The notes: generated by a model not told the origin, from the letters alone. Shown: positions 7,557 through 16,097, counted from the first letter of the stretch. The stretch is 64,000 nt of DNA from Kordia sp050633145 (GCF_050633145.1 NZ_JBOEFY010000037.1:29909-93908); one strand, 5' to 3'. Translations and numbers: made by a program.

Positions 7557-9173
7557 TTAGAAAATTTCTATTTTATTCAGTTCTTTTATGTAGTAAGATG
7601 GATTCAATCCTGTTTTGTTTTTAAAATGTTTTACGAAAGAATCGTCGGTTTTATATCCTATTTCAGTTGCAATACCTTTTATAGAAAATGATCTGAATTT
7701 CTTATCGTTTTTTAATCTTTTTAAAACATATTCAATTCGTAGCTCATTGATATAATCACTAAAAGTTTTTCCTTTTTCATTATTGATTATCTGTGACAAA
7801 TAAGTAACATTCGTTTTTGTTTTTTTAGCGACAGAAGTCAAGTTACAATTCGATTTCAAAAAGTATTCCTGCACTTCCAGTTTGTGTAATCGCCCAATAA
7901 TTGCTTTGAGAGTAGCATCATCAATTGGAATATTTTTGATTTGTTTTTTTGATTTTTTTTGAAATGTTACTTTTTCGTCTTCTTCTAGTGTTGAAATTTT
8001 TTCTAGAAGTGTTTTAAATGTTGCTTGATTCGTTTGCTGCTTTTTAACGTATAAGATGAGCGTTAACAAAAATGCAGAAGTAGCTATTATAATTCCCCAT
8101 AACATATAATTTATGGTTTGTTTATCTTCTTTTTCTTGATTTTGCAATGCAACGATTTGGACTAAAAATTTTTCACTGTCTTTATCATGAAATTTATTCG
8201 TTGCGATATCTTTTTTGCGACTTGCCGTATTTTTAATTTCTATAACTTTATTCAACAAAATAGTAGCTTCCTTATAGTTTCCTTTTTTCGAATAACATTG
8301 TGCCAATAGATTGTGCGTGTTTATTACATTATCTTTTTCTAAATCTTCATCTTTTATATAAGCCATTGAATTCAATAAATACTGAATTGCTTCATCATAT
8401 TTTTGAAGATCATAAAAGCAAAGCGCTATTGCATAATTTGTATTTACTGTTGGGAAGAAAGGACTTGCTATGTTGTTTTTTTTTATGATTGTTTCTGCTT
8501 TAAATAGACATTCAAATGCTAGTTCCCATTTTTTTTGATGTCTATAAAATTTTCCTTTTTTTATGTATAAGTCAACAAGTCCCTCTTGAAAGTGTAGTTT
8601 TTTAGCTAGTGCAATTCCTTTTTTTATATGTGGAAACATTGCTTCGTAATTCCCTTGCGCCATATAAGCATCACATATAGTTGTCAATACGCGCACATGG
8701 TTTTTTTTACCTTTAAAAGTAGCTTTGTCGATTAAGGTTAATGCATACACGGAAAAATCTACAGCCTTATCTTCTTTATTGATAGAAGGTAAAAAAGCTA
8801 TTAGACCAGAATATGCAATTAATTCTTGATCTATGTTTTTATTCTTTTTTGCAATAGTCAAAGCATTGTAGTAAGCTTCTATAGCTTTTTCGTTTTTCCA
8901 ACTGAAGTAATATGAATTCCCAAGTTTCATGTGGGCTTTAAACAGTAAGTCTTCATCTTTTATTTCTTCTGCTATCTCGATAGCTTTTACGAAATAGGAT
9001 ATACTGTTTACATAGTTTTCTTTTTTTTGCAATGCATTGCCTACATCTAGATATTGTTGTACCGTTTGCCCTTTAGTTTCTTTAATAGTATGCGCCTGCT
9101 GTGGGAATGAATAATGTCCTACTAAAAAGAAAATAATTCCTATGAGAATAACTGGTGCTTTTTGTGTATTCAT
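7557..9173 (-). CDS. Membrane-anchored TPR regulator with C-terminal AraC HTH (module 1)
   Basis: This 538-residue protein has an N-terminal hydrophobic signal or anchor (residues 8-25). TPR-type repeats (about 35-320) follow, with motifs such as GNALQKKENYVNSISYFVKA and YDEAIQYLL. A transmembrane helix (about 365-385) leads through a charged linker to an AraC-type helix-turn-helix domain (about 440-538, ending KTGLNPSYYIKELNK). The layout implies that a periplasmic TPR sensor controls a cytoplasmic DNA-binding domain without phosphorelay. It is paralogous to 13489-15189 and 62370-64000. Two GG-leader peptide genes follow it and one precedes it on the same strand, so it is probably their regulator (inference). 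Confidence 0.9.
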   Translation of the reverse strand: MNTQKAPVILIGIIFFLVGHYSFPQQAHTIKETKGQTVQQYLDVGNALQKKENYVNSISYFVKAIEIAEEIKDEDLLFKAHMKLGNSYYFSWKNEKAIEAYYNALTIAKKNKNIDQELIAYSGLIAFLPSINKEDKAVDFSVYALTLIDKATFKGKKNHVRVLTTICDAYMAQGNYEAMFPHIKKGIALAKKLHFQEGLVDLYIKKGKFYRHQKKWELAFECLFKAETIIKKNNIASPFFPTVNTNYAIALCFYDLQKYDEAIQYLLNSMAYIKDEDLEKDNVINTHNLLAQCYSKKGNYKEATILLNKVIEIKNTASRKKDIATNKFHDKDSEKFLVQIVALQNQEKEDKQTINYMLWGIIIATSAFLLTLILYVKKQQTNQATFKTLLEKISTLEEDEKVTFQKKSKKQIKNIPIDDATLKAIIGRLHKLEVQEYFLKSNCNLTSVAKKTKTNVTYLSQIINNEKGKTFSDYINELRIEYVLKRLKNDKKFRSFSIKGIATEIGYKTDDSFVKHFKNKTGLNPSYYIKELNKIEIF

Positions 9174-9350
9174 ATATTAAATGGAAAAAGAAAACTTCAT
9201 ATTTAGTACAAAGTAACTATATTAATTTTAGAACCATTAATCGTATAGAATTTCGATTTGATTTTAGCAGCTCCTTGTTTCCTAAAAAATATACTTCAAC
9301 AAAGCAAAAAATTTCTGGTATACACCATTCCATTCATTATTTTTCACATA

Positions 9351-9385
9351 AAAAAAGAGTTGAAGCAAACACTCCAACTCTTTTT
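9351..9385 (-). terminator. Hairpin terminator after the 9425-9589 peptide gene
   Basis: Stem GAGTTGAAG/CTCCAACTC has one mismatch, a 6-base loop, and A and T runs on the two sides. It lies 40 bases past the peptide stop. A 22-base stretch of it recurs with one difference near 32158-32179. Confidence 0.75.
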
Positions 9386-9424
9386 CAACAGATAAAAGTC
9401 GTAACTCAATATCTGTTTATTTAA

Positions 9425-9589
9425 TTACCCACAAGCTATTGCACCTGTTGCGCAAAAAATATCTGTTGGTGGCTCACCATTTCTACATTCAGTAACCGTA
9501 TTAAATATACTTCCTCCTGTAATTTTATTAGCATGAAAATTAGAGATTACTTCTTTGTTGATCTGTAACTTTTTTAATGACTTTTTCAT
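9425..9589 (-). CDS. RiPP precursor peptide, GG-leader, 54 aa
   Basis: The peptide begins MKKSLKKLQINKEVISNFHA and has Gly-Gly at residues 25-26. A 28-residue core follows with Cys35, Cys46 and Cys53 and several Ser/Thr, so up to three thioether rings are conceivable. The leader matches the Bacteroidota natural-product precursor pattern (LKKLxINKxxISNF then TGG). It is divided from the downstream regulator gene by a terminator, and its upstream DNA carries the same two elements as the 6946-7089 gene. It is probably an independently transcribed member of module 1. Confidence 0.85.
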   Translation of the reverse strand: MKKSLKKLQINKEVISNFHANKITGGSIFNTVTECRNGEPPTDIFCATGAIACG

Positions 9590-9612
9590 CGTTTTATGTT
9601 TTAAGAATGTTG

Positions 9613-9642
9613 CCTACTCTAATAAAGGTTTTCGGCTTCCCC
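9613..9642 (-). promoter_or_regulatory. Conserved proximal upstream element, copy 2
   Basis: This is the counterpart of 7112-7141 (27 of 30 identical), 23 bases before the 9425-9589 start. Confidence 0.65.
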
Positions 9643-9717
9643 GTATTTGAAATTGAAAACAATTGTCCTTTGATTTCGAATACGAATGTCAGTTATTAAA
9701 GCATCAAAAAAAAGGAA

Positions 9718-9746
9718 CATATCACGACTTTAAACAAAATAGGGCA
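9718..9746 (-). promoter_or_regulatory. Conserved distal upstream element, copy 2
   Basis: This is the counterpart of 7216-7244 (24 of 29 identical), including CATATC and AAAATAGGG. The rest of the intergenic stretch to 10043 is AT-rich. It holds one more AAAATAGGGT at 9931-9940 and no credible gene. Confidence 0.55.
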
Positions 9747-10044
9747 AGTCATTAATTTAGAGTTTCAAGAATGGTAAAAGCGATCATTCTTAATTAAAAA
9801 TAAGGTCTTTTTAAAGAAGTTAAAAATAGATTTTTACATACAAAAAATACAGTTAAATGACTGAAAAACAAATATTTACACCTAACAACATAAAAACAAT
9901 TGCTATTTAAATAATTGCTTTAATTTAAAAAAAATAGGGTTTATCAGCACACACAAATTTAAATGATTTAGGGTTTGCTTTTTTTACTTTATATGGTACT
10001 TTTTAGATAAGAAATGAAATAGCTTTAACGAGATTAAAAAACAT

Positions 10045-10069
10045 AAAAAAATCCGCTCTAAGGCGGATT
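10045..10069 (-). terminator. Terminator of the NfeD-flotillin operon
   Basis: Stem AATCCGC/GCGGATT with a 6-base loop, preceded on the plus strand by an A-run that gives the U-tract of the minus-strand transcript. It lies 20 bases past the flotillin stop. Confidence 0.85.
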
Positions 10070-10089
10070 CTTCTATATTTTTAGTTTGA

Positions 10090-11547
10090 TTATTTTTCTT
10101 CTGAATCATCTGAAGATTCTACTTCAGTTGCAGGAATTTCTTTTGTTACATCTTTACCTTTTAAATATTCTGGTAATTCCATTCCTGCCATGTTGAACAT
10201 TTCCTGTAATGGCGGAACTGCTTTGTACATTCCCGAAATAAAGTTGGACGTAGATGTTTTACCATCTTTTCCTCCACCATTTTCCCAAACGGTAACTTTA
10301 TCAATCTTGATGTTTTTAATAGCTTCTGCTTGTGTTTTTACCAATTCAGGTAATTTATCAGCAACTAATAACAATACTGCATCTTTTGAGTTGTTTCCAG
10401 CTGCTTTTACAATTTGCTCCAAACCAGCCGCTTGTTTCGTTAATACTTCAAATTGACCTTGTGCTTCTGCTTGTGCTTTAAATAAGATTGCATCAGCTTC
10501 ACCTTTTGCTTTTCTACGAATACGTTCTGCTTCTGCTTCTGCGTCAATTTCTACTTTACGTTTGTCAATTTCGGCAGGTACAATAATATCGGCTTGTTGC
10601 GATGAACGCTCTCTTTCTGCTCTGGCAACTTCCGCTTCACGCTCTGCTGCGTACGATTCTTCTAAGGCTTTTGCTGCTTGTACTTTTTCAGATGCAATTG
10701 CCACACGTTCTGCTTCTGCTTCACGCTGTCTACGTAAAGAATCAGAGTTTGCTACTTCAATTTTCGCGGTATTTTCTCCATCAACTGCTTTTGCATTTGC
10801 GGCTGCTACTTGTGTACGTTCATCCTGTAAAGCGTTTGCCTCACCAATAGAACCATCTCTGTTTTTCTCTGCAACCGATTTACGAGCTGCGTTAATTGCG
10901 TGTGCTGCAGCTTCTTTACCAAGTGCTTCAATATATCCCGATTCGTCAACAATATCGGTAATGTTTACGTTGATCAGTTTTAAACCTACTTTCTTTAATT
11001 CTGATTCAACACTTTGAGAAATGTTTGTTAAGAATTTATCTCTATCAGAGTTAATTTCTTCGATATCCATTGAAGCTACTACCAAACGTAACTGACCAAA
11101 GATAATTTCTTGTGCTAGTTCTTGAATTTCATGTTGTCCTAATCCAAGTAAACGTTCTGCTGCATTTTGCATTACTCCTGGTTCTGTTGAGATACCAATG
11201 GTAAATCGAGAAGGTACATTTACACGAATATTTTGCTTACTTAAAGCGTTGACTAGGTTTACTTCTATTGAAATTGGTGTTAAGTCTAAGAATTCGTAAT
11301 CTTGTATAACTGGCAATATAAATGCTGCACCACCATGAATACATTTGGCAGATTCTCCGCCTCCAACTTTTCCGTATACTACTAAGATCCTGTCTGATGG
11401 ACAACGTTTGTATCTACGAATAAATACAGTGATTAATAAAAAGATAAAGAGTCCTACAGCGACTAATGTTATTAGTCCAGACATCTCTCCAATAGAACCC
11501 CCACTAATATTATTAGGATCCTGCAATAAGAGAAGCGCTTTTGTCAT
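10090..11547 (-). CDS. Flotillin family protein
   Basis: This 485-residue membrane scaffold protein has one N-terminal transmembrane helix (about 24-44) and an SPFH/band-7 domain (about 50-230). A long Ala/Glu/Lys/Arg-rich coiled coil (about 230-390, many AEAE and EAERV blocks) and a C-terminal tail rich in Asp/Glu follow. Flotillins organise membrane microdomains. The length and order fit the FloT/YuaG type rather than the shorter FloA. The gene overlaps its upstream partner, an NfeD-like gene, by 35 bases. This is the classic NfeD-flotillin pairing. Confidence 0.95.
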   Translation of the reverse strand: MTKALLLLQDPNNISGGSIGEMSGLITLVAVGLFIFLLITVFIRRYKRCPSDRILVVYGKVGGGESAKCIHGGAAFILPVIQDYEFLDLTPISIEVNLVNALSKQNIRVNVPSRFTIGISTEPGVMQNAAERLLGLGQHEIQELAQEIIFGQLRLVVASMDIEEINSDRDKFLTNISQSVESELKKVGLKLINVNITDIVDESGYIEALGKEAAAHAINAARKSVAEKNRDGSIGEANALQDERTQVAAANAKAVDGENTAKIEVANSDSLRRQREAEAERVAIASEKVQAAKALEESYAAEREAEVARAERERSSQQADIIVPAEIDKRKVEIDAEAEAERIRRKAKGEADAILFKAQAEAQGQFEVLTKQAAGLEQIVKAAGNNSKDAVLLLVADKLPELVKTQAEAIKNIKIDKVTVWENGGGKDGKTSTSNFISGMYKAVPPLQEMFNMAGMELPEYLKGKDVTKEIPATEVESSDDSEEK

Positions 11548-12130
11548 AATTTTTTTTGTTTATTGGTTGAACGATTAATATTCCGGTTCCTGTAATTTCC
11601 GTTACTTCTACTACAGTTCCTGTTTTGAGTGTTTCTTCACTATCTGCAAGTGCATCCAATTCGCGCAAAGCGCCTTGAATATTGACATGAACTTTTCCAA
11701 TTTTGGAACGATTGGCACCTATGGTTAAGTATACTTCTCCCACGTTTCCAATAGCGTTTTCAAGCTTGAGTGTTCCACTACTTACTAGTTTGTTAATGTA
11801 GTAAATAAGTGTTGCCATCACAACCATCATTGCGAGTCCAGCTAGTGATGATATTAAAATAGTCACACCTTTTCCGTAACCTGCATTGATAGATGAAATT
11901 CCTGCCCAACTAAATATGGTAAAGAAAGCCACTAAATTTTTGAACGTAAAGAATTGAAACCCAATTCCTGTATCGCTTTCTATATCGGAATCTACGTCGC
12001 CATCAGCGCCATCTGCATCACCTATTAAGAATGTAGTGATAAGTACAAATACAAAAATCGTTGATGATATTGCAGCGATGACCCAATACGACTTTTCAAA
12101 AGTTGTTAATGCTGAAAACCAATCTTCCAT
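11513..12130 (-). CDS. NfeD-like membrane protein, flotillin partner
   Basis: The 205-residue protein has one N-terminal transmembrane segment (about 16-36), an acidic Gly/Asp loop (GDADGADGDVDSDIESD) and two or three further helices (about 60-112). A C-terminal OB-fold region (about 115-195, LENAIGNVGEVYL and VVEVTEITGTGILIV) is typical of NfeD/YuaF. It shares a 35-base overlap with the flotillin gene, so the two are translationally linked and probably form one membrane complex. Confidence 0.88.
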   Translation of the reverse strand: MEDWFSALTTFEKSYWVIAAISSTIFVFVLITTFLIGDADGADGDVDSDIESDTGIGFQFFTFKNLVAFFTIFSWAGISSINAGYGKGVTILISSLAGLAMMVVMATLIYYINKLVSSGTLKLENAIGNVGEVYLTIGANRSKIGKVHVNIQGALRELDALADSEETLKTGTVVEVTEITGTGILIVQPINKKNYDKSASLIAGS

Positions 12131-12173
12131 AGCATACGGTTTTAATGTGTTATTTTATTTATTTGTTGAATTT

Positions 12174-13340
12174 TTAGTCTTTGGTTAGCAATACTGAAAC
12201 AGCGTTTCCTCCAAATCCGACCGCATTGACTAAAATTTTGTTTAGTTGTTTCGGTATTTTTCCTTTTCCAAGATACGGAATTGATATGAATTGTTGTTGC
12301 TGTATCATGAGAATTGCTAATTCTACACTTAACATTCCTGAAGCTCCAAAAGTGTGACCTATTTTCCACTTATTCGTAGTCAGACTTGGCATTTTGTTAC
12401 AAAATATTTTTTTGATTGCTTGAAATTCTGCTAAATCACCTTTAATTGTTCCTGGTGCATGTAGCACAATTGCATCTACTTCTTCGGTTGAATGTCCTTG
12501 TAATGCCATACGCATCGATTTTTCAAAACAGATACCTTCTGCCGAAATGGATGTGTTGTGTTTTAAAATTTCTGTAGCATAACCAATTCCTCTAATTTTT
12601 GCCAATGCATTTGGTTTTTCACCTTTTTCCATACAGATTGAAGCAGCTCCTTCACCCAAAATCATAGTGTTTCGGTTTTTTTCTAAGTCTAACGACAAAC
12701 AAGGAAAATTTGCTTCTTTTTTTGCATATATATGCAAAGCTTGCATTTGCGCAATGGTAAATGGTGTTAGTGGCGCTTCACTTCCTCCTACCAAAAATTT
12801 CTCTGTCATTCCCGACTGCAGCCAAGCAATTCCGTTTAACAACGCATGTAATGCTGTAGAACAAGTAATGGAATGTGATATTTGCGGTCCTGTAGTTTGC
12901 AAATCGTGTGCAACCCAAGACGAAATATTTCCTAAAGTAGTTGTTGGTGAACTTAGCGTTTCTGCATATTTATTTTCTAAGAAATCTTGATGATATTTTT
13001 CAAAAAGTGATGTAGCACCTCTAGACGAACCTATGTTTATTCCGAAGTTGTTTTCATCATTCCAAGCAGCATTTTTAATAGCAATTCGTGAAGCTACTAT
13101 TGCGTACAACACACTATTATCAAGGTTTTTATATTTTGAATTGGAATTTTTTAATGCTTCAACCCCCGCTTTTGCCGTTGTGGAAAGTCGCGCTGTATTC
13201 ACATATTCATTTTGAATTGTTTCAGTCTGAAAACAATGAAAATTAGTTGTATAATGTTCCCAAATTTCGGCTTGTGTACTTCCCAATGGAGATACCGAAC
13301 CCAAGCCAGTTATTGAAATACAGTCATGCATCATAATCAT
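12174..13340 (-). CDS. Stand-alone beta-ketoacyl synthase (FabF-like)
   Basis: This 388-residue KAS I/II-type condensing enzyme has a complete Cys-His-His site: C160 (SITCSTALHALLNG), H294 (VLHAPGTIKGD) and H329 (KIGHTFGASG). The usual HGTGT is HAPGT here, a mild deviation. GEGAAS and GFGG motifs are also present. It condenses acyl-ACP with malonyl-ACP. Lying between bioB and the bioF-D-A operon without other fatty-acid genes, it may feed the pimeloyl-ACP branch of biotin synthesis (inference; bioC and bioH are not seen). Start codon is uncertain among the first three Met codons. Confidence 0.9.
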   Translation of the reverse strand: MIMMHDCISITGLGSVSPLGSTQAEIWEHYTTNFHCFQTETIQNEYVNTARLSTTAKAGVEALKNSNSKYKNLDNSVLYAIVASRIAIKNAAWNDENNFGINIGSSRGATSLFEKYHQDFLENKYAETLSSPTTTLGNISSWVAHDLQTTGPQISHSITCSTALHALLNGIAWLQSGMTEKFLVGGSEAPLTPFTIAQMQALHIYAKKEANFPCLSLDLEKNRNTMILGEGAASICMEKGEKPNALAKIRGIGYATEILKHNTSISAEGICFEKSMRMALQGHSTEEVDAIVLHAPGTIKGDLAEFQAIKKIFCNKMPSLTTNKWKIGHTFGASGMLSVELAILMIQQQQFISIPYLGKGKIPKQLNKILVNAVGFGGNAVSVLLTKD

Positions 13341-13488
13341 ATAAATTGAGACTGCTAATATCGTAAGAAATGTGATGATTTGCTAACATTTATAGACTGT
13401 AAGTTGGAGAAATTATGATTGTTTTTACACCTATAAAAAGTTAGATATTATATCTTGTATTTTTTTATGTGAAATTAAATTACCCTTA

Positions 13489-15189
13489 ATGAATATTTCT
13501 AAAATTTCTTTGTTACTTATTTTACTTCCTTTTTGGGTTTTGGCTAATAATCAAGATTCCCTTTCTATTTTTAAAGAGAAAAACCTTTCGCAGCAACATA
13601 CATATATTAAGGAACGATTAAATTCCGTAAAAAATATAGATACTTATATTACTGCTTTTTCAGATAAAGCAAGAGGACAAAAAGACACACTTTATATTGC
13701 CAAATCGTATTATTTTAAATATCGCACCTACAGAAAAGCAAAAGCATATTCAGAAGCACATTCGGCAATTGACAAAGCCATTTTACTTGCAAAGAGCAGC
13801 AAGAAAGATTCATTATTAGGTTCTTTTTTTCATGCCAAAGGCGCTACTTTTTATATGCAGTCTAATTTTAAGGCTGCATTGGATTACTATTTAAAAGCGT
13901 ATGACATTATGCGTACTAAAAGCTCAATTAGTAAATTATTGACACTAAAATTTAATATTGCAGTAATGAAACTAAGAGTAGGAAAAACGCAAGAAGCATC
14001 TCTTCAATTTTATAAGATTATCCACTCGTACGATTCGCTACTCAGTACAAAACCCAATTCATATGCTTTGAAAAAAAATTTTATTATAATGCTCAATAAT
14101 ACAGCGAAAGCCCGTACTGACTTAGCTATGTACGAGCACGCAATTGAGTTGTATTCAAGAAGTCTTTTATTGAACGAAACTATTAATTATCTTCCTGCGA
14201 AGTGTATTGCTATTGGCGGGAAAGGAAATGTATATACCGCAGAAAAAAAATATGAGAAAGCTATTGAAAAACTAAACGAAGCATTAGCAATTTCAACTAA
14301 AGACAAAGAATCAGACTTAGTTACTCCTTATTTATTACTCGATAAAGGAAAATGCCTATTTGGATTAAAAAAATATAAAGAAGCCTTAGAAAATTTCGTA
14401 GAAATAGATCGTATCATACAAACTAAAAAACTGAATTTCCCAAACTTAGACGAAGCATATCAATTTCTTGGAAAAACGTATGTTCAATTGGGAAATCATG
14501 AAAAAGCGACGGAGGTCTATGACCAGTATATTAAACGAAAAAAGCTAAATGATGAAAAACGCTTTGAGTTGTATCAAACTATTTTTGAAGGATATGATTT
14601 GAAGAATGTAGAATATCGTGCCGAGAAAGCTGCAAAAGAGTCCAATTTATTTAAAAGCTACTTTACACAAGCAATTCTAGCAATTATACTTTTAATTATT
14701 TCTGCAATTGCCTTCTTTATGTATTATAGAAATAAGCAAAAACAAAAGTTTACAAAGTTTCATGCACTTATTAAAGAGTTAAAAACGACAGAGGTCAAGG
14801 ATGTAGAAACCGTTCCTACTGGTTATGTATTATCGGACGAAAAAGCTTCTAAAATATTGAACAACTTGGAAGTTTTGGAAACGAAGTTATTTTTTCTTGA
14901 TAAGAAATACAACCTTTCCACCTTGGCAAAAAAGTGTAATACTAATTCGAGTTATTTATCTCAAGTGATTAATAAATATAAAGAGAAGACTTTTTCAGAA
15001 TATATGACTGATATGCGTATTACTTATGTTTTAAATGCGTTAAAAAATGATAAAAAATTACGCTCGTACACCATTCAATCTATTGCAGAAGAAATTGGTT
15101 TTAAGAAATCAGAATCGTTTGCAAAGGCTTTTAAAAAACGAACAGGATTTAATCCTTCTTATTATATTAAAAATCTTGACAAGCTTTAG
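13489..15189 (+). CDS. Membrane-anchored TPR regulator with C-terminal AraC HTH (module 2)
   Basis: This 566-residue paralogue of 7557-9173 begins with a signal peptide (MNISKISLLLILLPFWVLAN). It has TPR repeats (about 60-380, e.g. YEKAIEKLNEALAIS and GNHEKATEVYDQYI), one transmembrane helix (about 395-415) and an AraC HTH domain (about 465-566, ending RTGFNPSYYIKNLDK). Unlike two-component hybrids it has no kinase or receiver domain. Two tandem GG-leader peptide genes follow on the same strand, with a third facing them. It probably senses a periplasmic signal and controls the peptides through the palindromic sites at 15207, 15507 and 16109 (inference). Confidence 0.9.
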   Translation: MNISKISLLLILLPFWVLANNQDSLSIFKEKNLSQQHTYIKERLNSVKNIDTYITAFSDKARGQKDTLYIAKSYYFKYRTYRKAKAYSEAHSAIDKAILLAKSSKKDSLLGSFFHAKGATFYMQSNFKAALDYYLKAYDIMRTKSSISKLLTLKFNIAVMKLRVGKTQEASLQFYKIIHSYDSLLSTKPNSYALKKNFIIMLNNTAKARTDLAMYEHAIELYSRSLLLNETINYLPAKCIAIGGKGNVYTAEKKYEKAIEKLNEALAISTKDKESDLVTPYLLLDKGKCLFGLKKYKEALENFVEIDRIIQTKKLNFPNLDEAYQFLGKTYVQLGNHEKATEVYDQYIKRKKLNDEKRFELYQTIFEGYDLKNVEYRAEKAAKESNLFKSYFTQAILAIILLIISAIAFFMYYRNKQKQKFTKFHALIKELKTTEVKDVETVPTGYVLSDEKASKILNNLEVLETKLFFLDKKYNLSTLAKKCNTNSSYLSQVINKYKEKTFSEYMTDMRITYVLNALKNDKKLRSYTIQSIAEEIGFKKSESFAKAFKKRTGFNPSYYIKNLDKL

Positions 15190-15206
15190 TTTATTAATCT
15201 ATTTTC

Positions 15207-15232
15207 ATAAAAATCGATTATAAACACTGGGA
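15207..15232 (+). promoter_or_regulatory. Upstream repeat copy A before the first tandem peptide
   Basis: ATAAAAATCGATTATAA is identical in copy B at 15515-15531, followed in both by a TGGGA-ending stretch. It ends 54 bases before the ATG at 15287, and the spacing is similar in copy B, so a shared promoter or operator is likely. Confidence 0.65.
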
Positions 15233-15286
15233 TTCGGTTTTAGAATTAACGTACTTTCTACTATCATTAATCTTAAAACTAATAGT

Positions 15287-15478
15287 ATGAAAAGTAGATT
15301 TCACAAAAAATTAAACCTTAAAAAAGTTACCATTTCTAAATACATTATTCTTGGCGGTTCAGCAACTCCTGATAGTGAATCGGTTCCTACACAATCTAGC
15401 GCATATCTTGAACCAACAGAATTACCTGTACTGGATGAGAATTTGACAATTAGTGGCCATCAACAAACGTGCATGTAA
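15287..15478 (+). CDS. RiPP precursor peptide, tandem copy 1, 63 aa
   Basis: The peptide starts MKSRFHKKLNLKKVTISKYI with Gly-Gly at residues 23-24. A 39-residue core is rich in Ser, Thr, Pro and Glu and has a single Cys62 one residue before the C-terminus. It shares with the next gene the leader frame FHKKLxLKKxTISxY, the core block SSAYLEPTE, and a terminal ISx4TC. The two are duplicates under divergence in the variable core. Only one ring could close on the lone Cys, and the conserved SSAYLEPTE may be the real modification target. It follows the module-2 regulator by 97 bases. Confidence 0.85.
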   Translation: MKSRFHKKLNLKKVTISKYIILGGSATPDSESVPTQSSAYLEPTELPVLDENLTISGHQQTCM

Positions 15479-15504
15479 ACACATATATCTTGGTTAAAAT
15501 CTAG

Positions 15505-15540
15505 TACGATTTTTATAAAAATCGATTATAAGTATTGGGA
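15505..15540 (+). promoter_or_regulatory. Upstream repeat copy B with perfect 18-base palindrome
   Basis: 15507-15524 reads CGATTTTTATAAAAATCG, a perfect palindrome, overlapping the 17-base repeat shared with copy A. It ends 57 bases before the ATG at 15598. A related TACGTTTTTCATAAAAATAG lies at 16128-16147. Confidence 0.65.
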
Positions 15541-15597
15541 ATGTTTAGAGAAATTGAGTTTCTTCACATTATAATAATTAACTCTAAAACTTGTATT

Positions 15598-15780
15598 ATG
15601 AAAACTAAGTTTCACAAAAAATTATCCCTCAAAAAAATTACAATCTCAACATATAAAATCTATGGAGGTAATGAAGAAGATACCATTAAATCTAGCGCAT
15701 ATCTAGAGCCAACAGAAACTCCAACTCCAATAGATGAAAGTCCTAGATTGATTAGTGCTAATAATGAAACCTGTGTTTAA
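15598..15780 (+). CDS. RiPP precursor peptide, tandem copy 2, 60 aa
   Basis: The start chosen is the ATG at 15598 (MKTKFHKKLSLKKITISTYK), because the frame upstream has no leader-like sequence and the 5' region aligns with that of copy 1. Gly-Gly is at residues 23-24. The core carries SSAYLEPTE and a single Cys59 in NETCV. Compared with copy 1, the Lys-rich leader and the SSAYLEPTE block are conserved while intervening residues and length differ. It ends 20 bases before a strong terminator shared with the converging peptide gene at 15838-16032. Confidence 0.85.
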   Translation: MKTKFHKKLSLKKITISTYKIYGGNEEDTIKSSAYLEPTETPTPIDESPRLISANNETCV

Positions 15781-15799
15781 TACGCTTCGTTAAAAAAAT

Positions 15800-15834
15800 A
15801 AAAGCTCTTGAGTTATTCTCAAGAGCTTTTTTTG
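15800..15834. terminator. Bidirectional terminator between converging peptide genes
   Basis: A 12-base perfect stem (AAAGCTCTTGAG with its complement), loop TTATT, with A-run before and T-run after. It serves both the plus-strand peptide and the minus-strand peptide starting at 16032. Confidence 0.92.
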
Positions 15835-15837
15835 TTG

Positions 15838-16032
15838 TTATACACACGGATGTACTGACAAGCAAGGGTTTGGAATATCTGTATTTCCAGTAAAAGAATT
15901 TTCACAAAGTCTGTGTTCTTTAGTTGGCTCAACTGGACATAAAATCACTGAGATAATTCCTCCTTTTGCACTTTCTAAATTAGAGATCAATTTCTTGTTT
16001 AATTTTAAACTTTTTAAACTTCTTTTCTTCAT
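15838..16032 (-). CDS. RiPP precursor peptide, GG-leader, 64 aa
   Basis: The ATG at 16030-16032 gives MKKRSLKSLKLNKKLISNLE as leader start, with Gly-Gly at residues 24-25. A 39-residue core holds Cys32, Cys43, Cys57 and Cys63, together with several Ser and Thr. This is the best lanthipeptide-like member of module 2, as four rings are possible. The leader is nearly the same as in the 32320 and 6946 peptides. It has its own good promoter (TAGTTTTG with a TTTG 20 bases further up), and two palindromes lie just upstream of that. Confidence 0.88.
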   Translation of the reverse strand: MKKRSLKSLKLNKKLISNLESAKGGIISVILCPVEPTKEHRLCENSFTGNTDIPNPCLSVHPCV

Positions 16033-16065
16033 AATGAATATAATTTTAAGGTTTATGATTTGACT

Positions 16066-16097
16066 CAAAACTAGATCACATTTTGTGCTAAAACAAA
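16066..16097 (-). promoter_or_regulatory. Bacteroidota-type promoter of the 15838-16032 peptide
   Basis: The minus strand has TTTG (16094-16097), 20 bases, then TAGTTTTG (16066-16073), an exact fit to TTTG-N19/21-TAnnTTTG, 33 bases before the start codon. Confidence 0.8.

Noticed and set aside
9155..9424. Possible 89-residue plus-strand gene
   Set aside because: It spans a terminator hairpin and overlaps the regulator start, and its composition is not protein-like.
10562..11017. Long antisense frame in the flotillin gene
   Set aside because: It is a by-product of the Ala/Glu-rich coiled-coil codons on the other strand.
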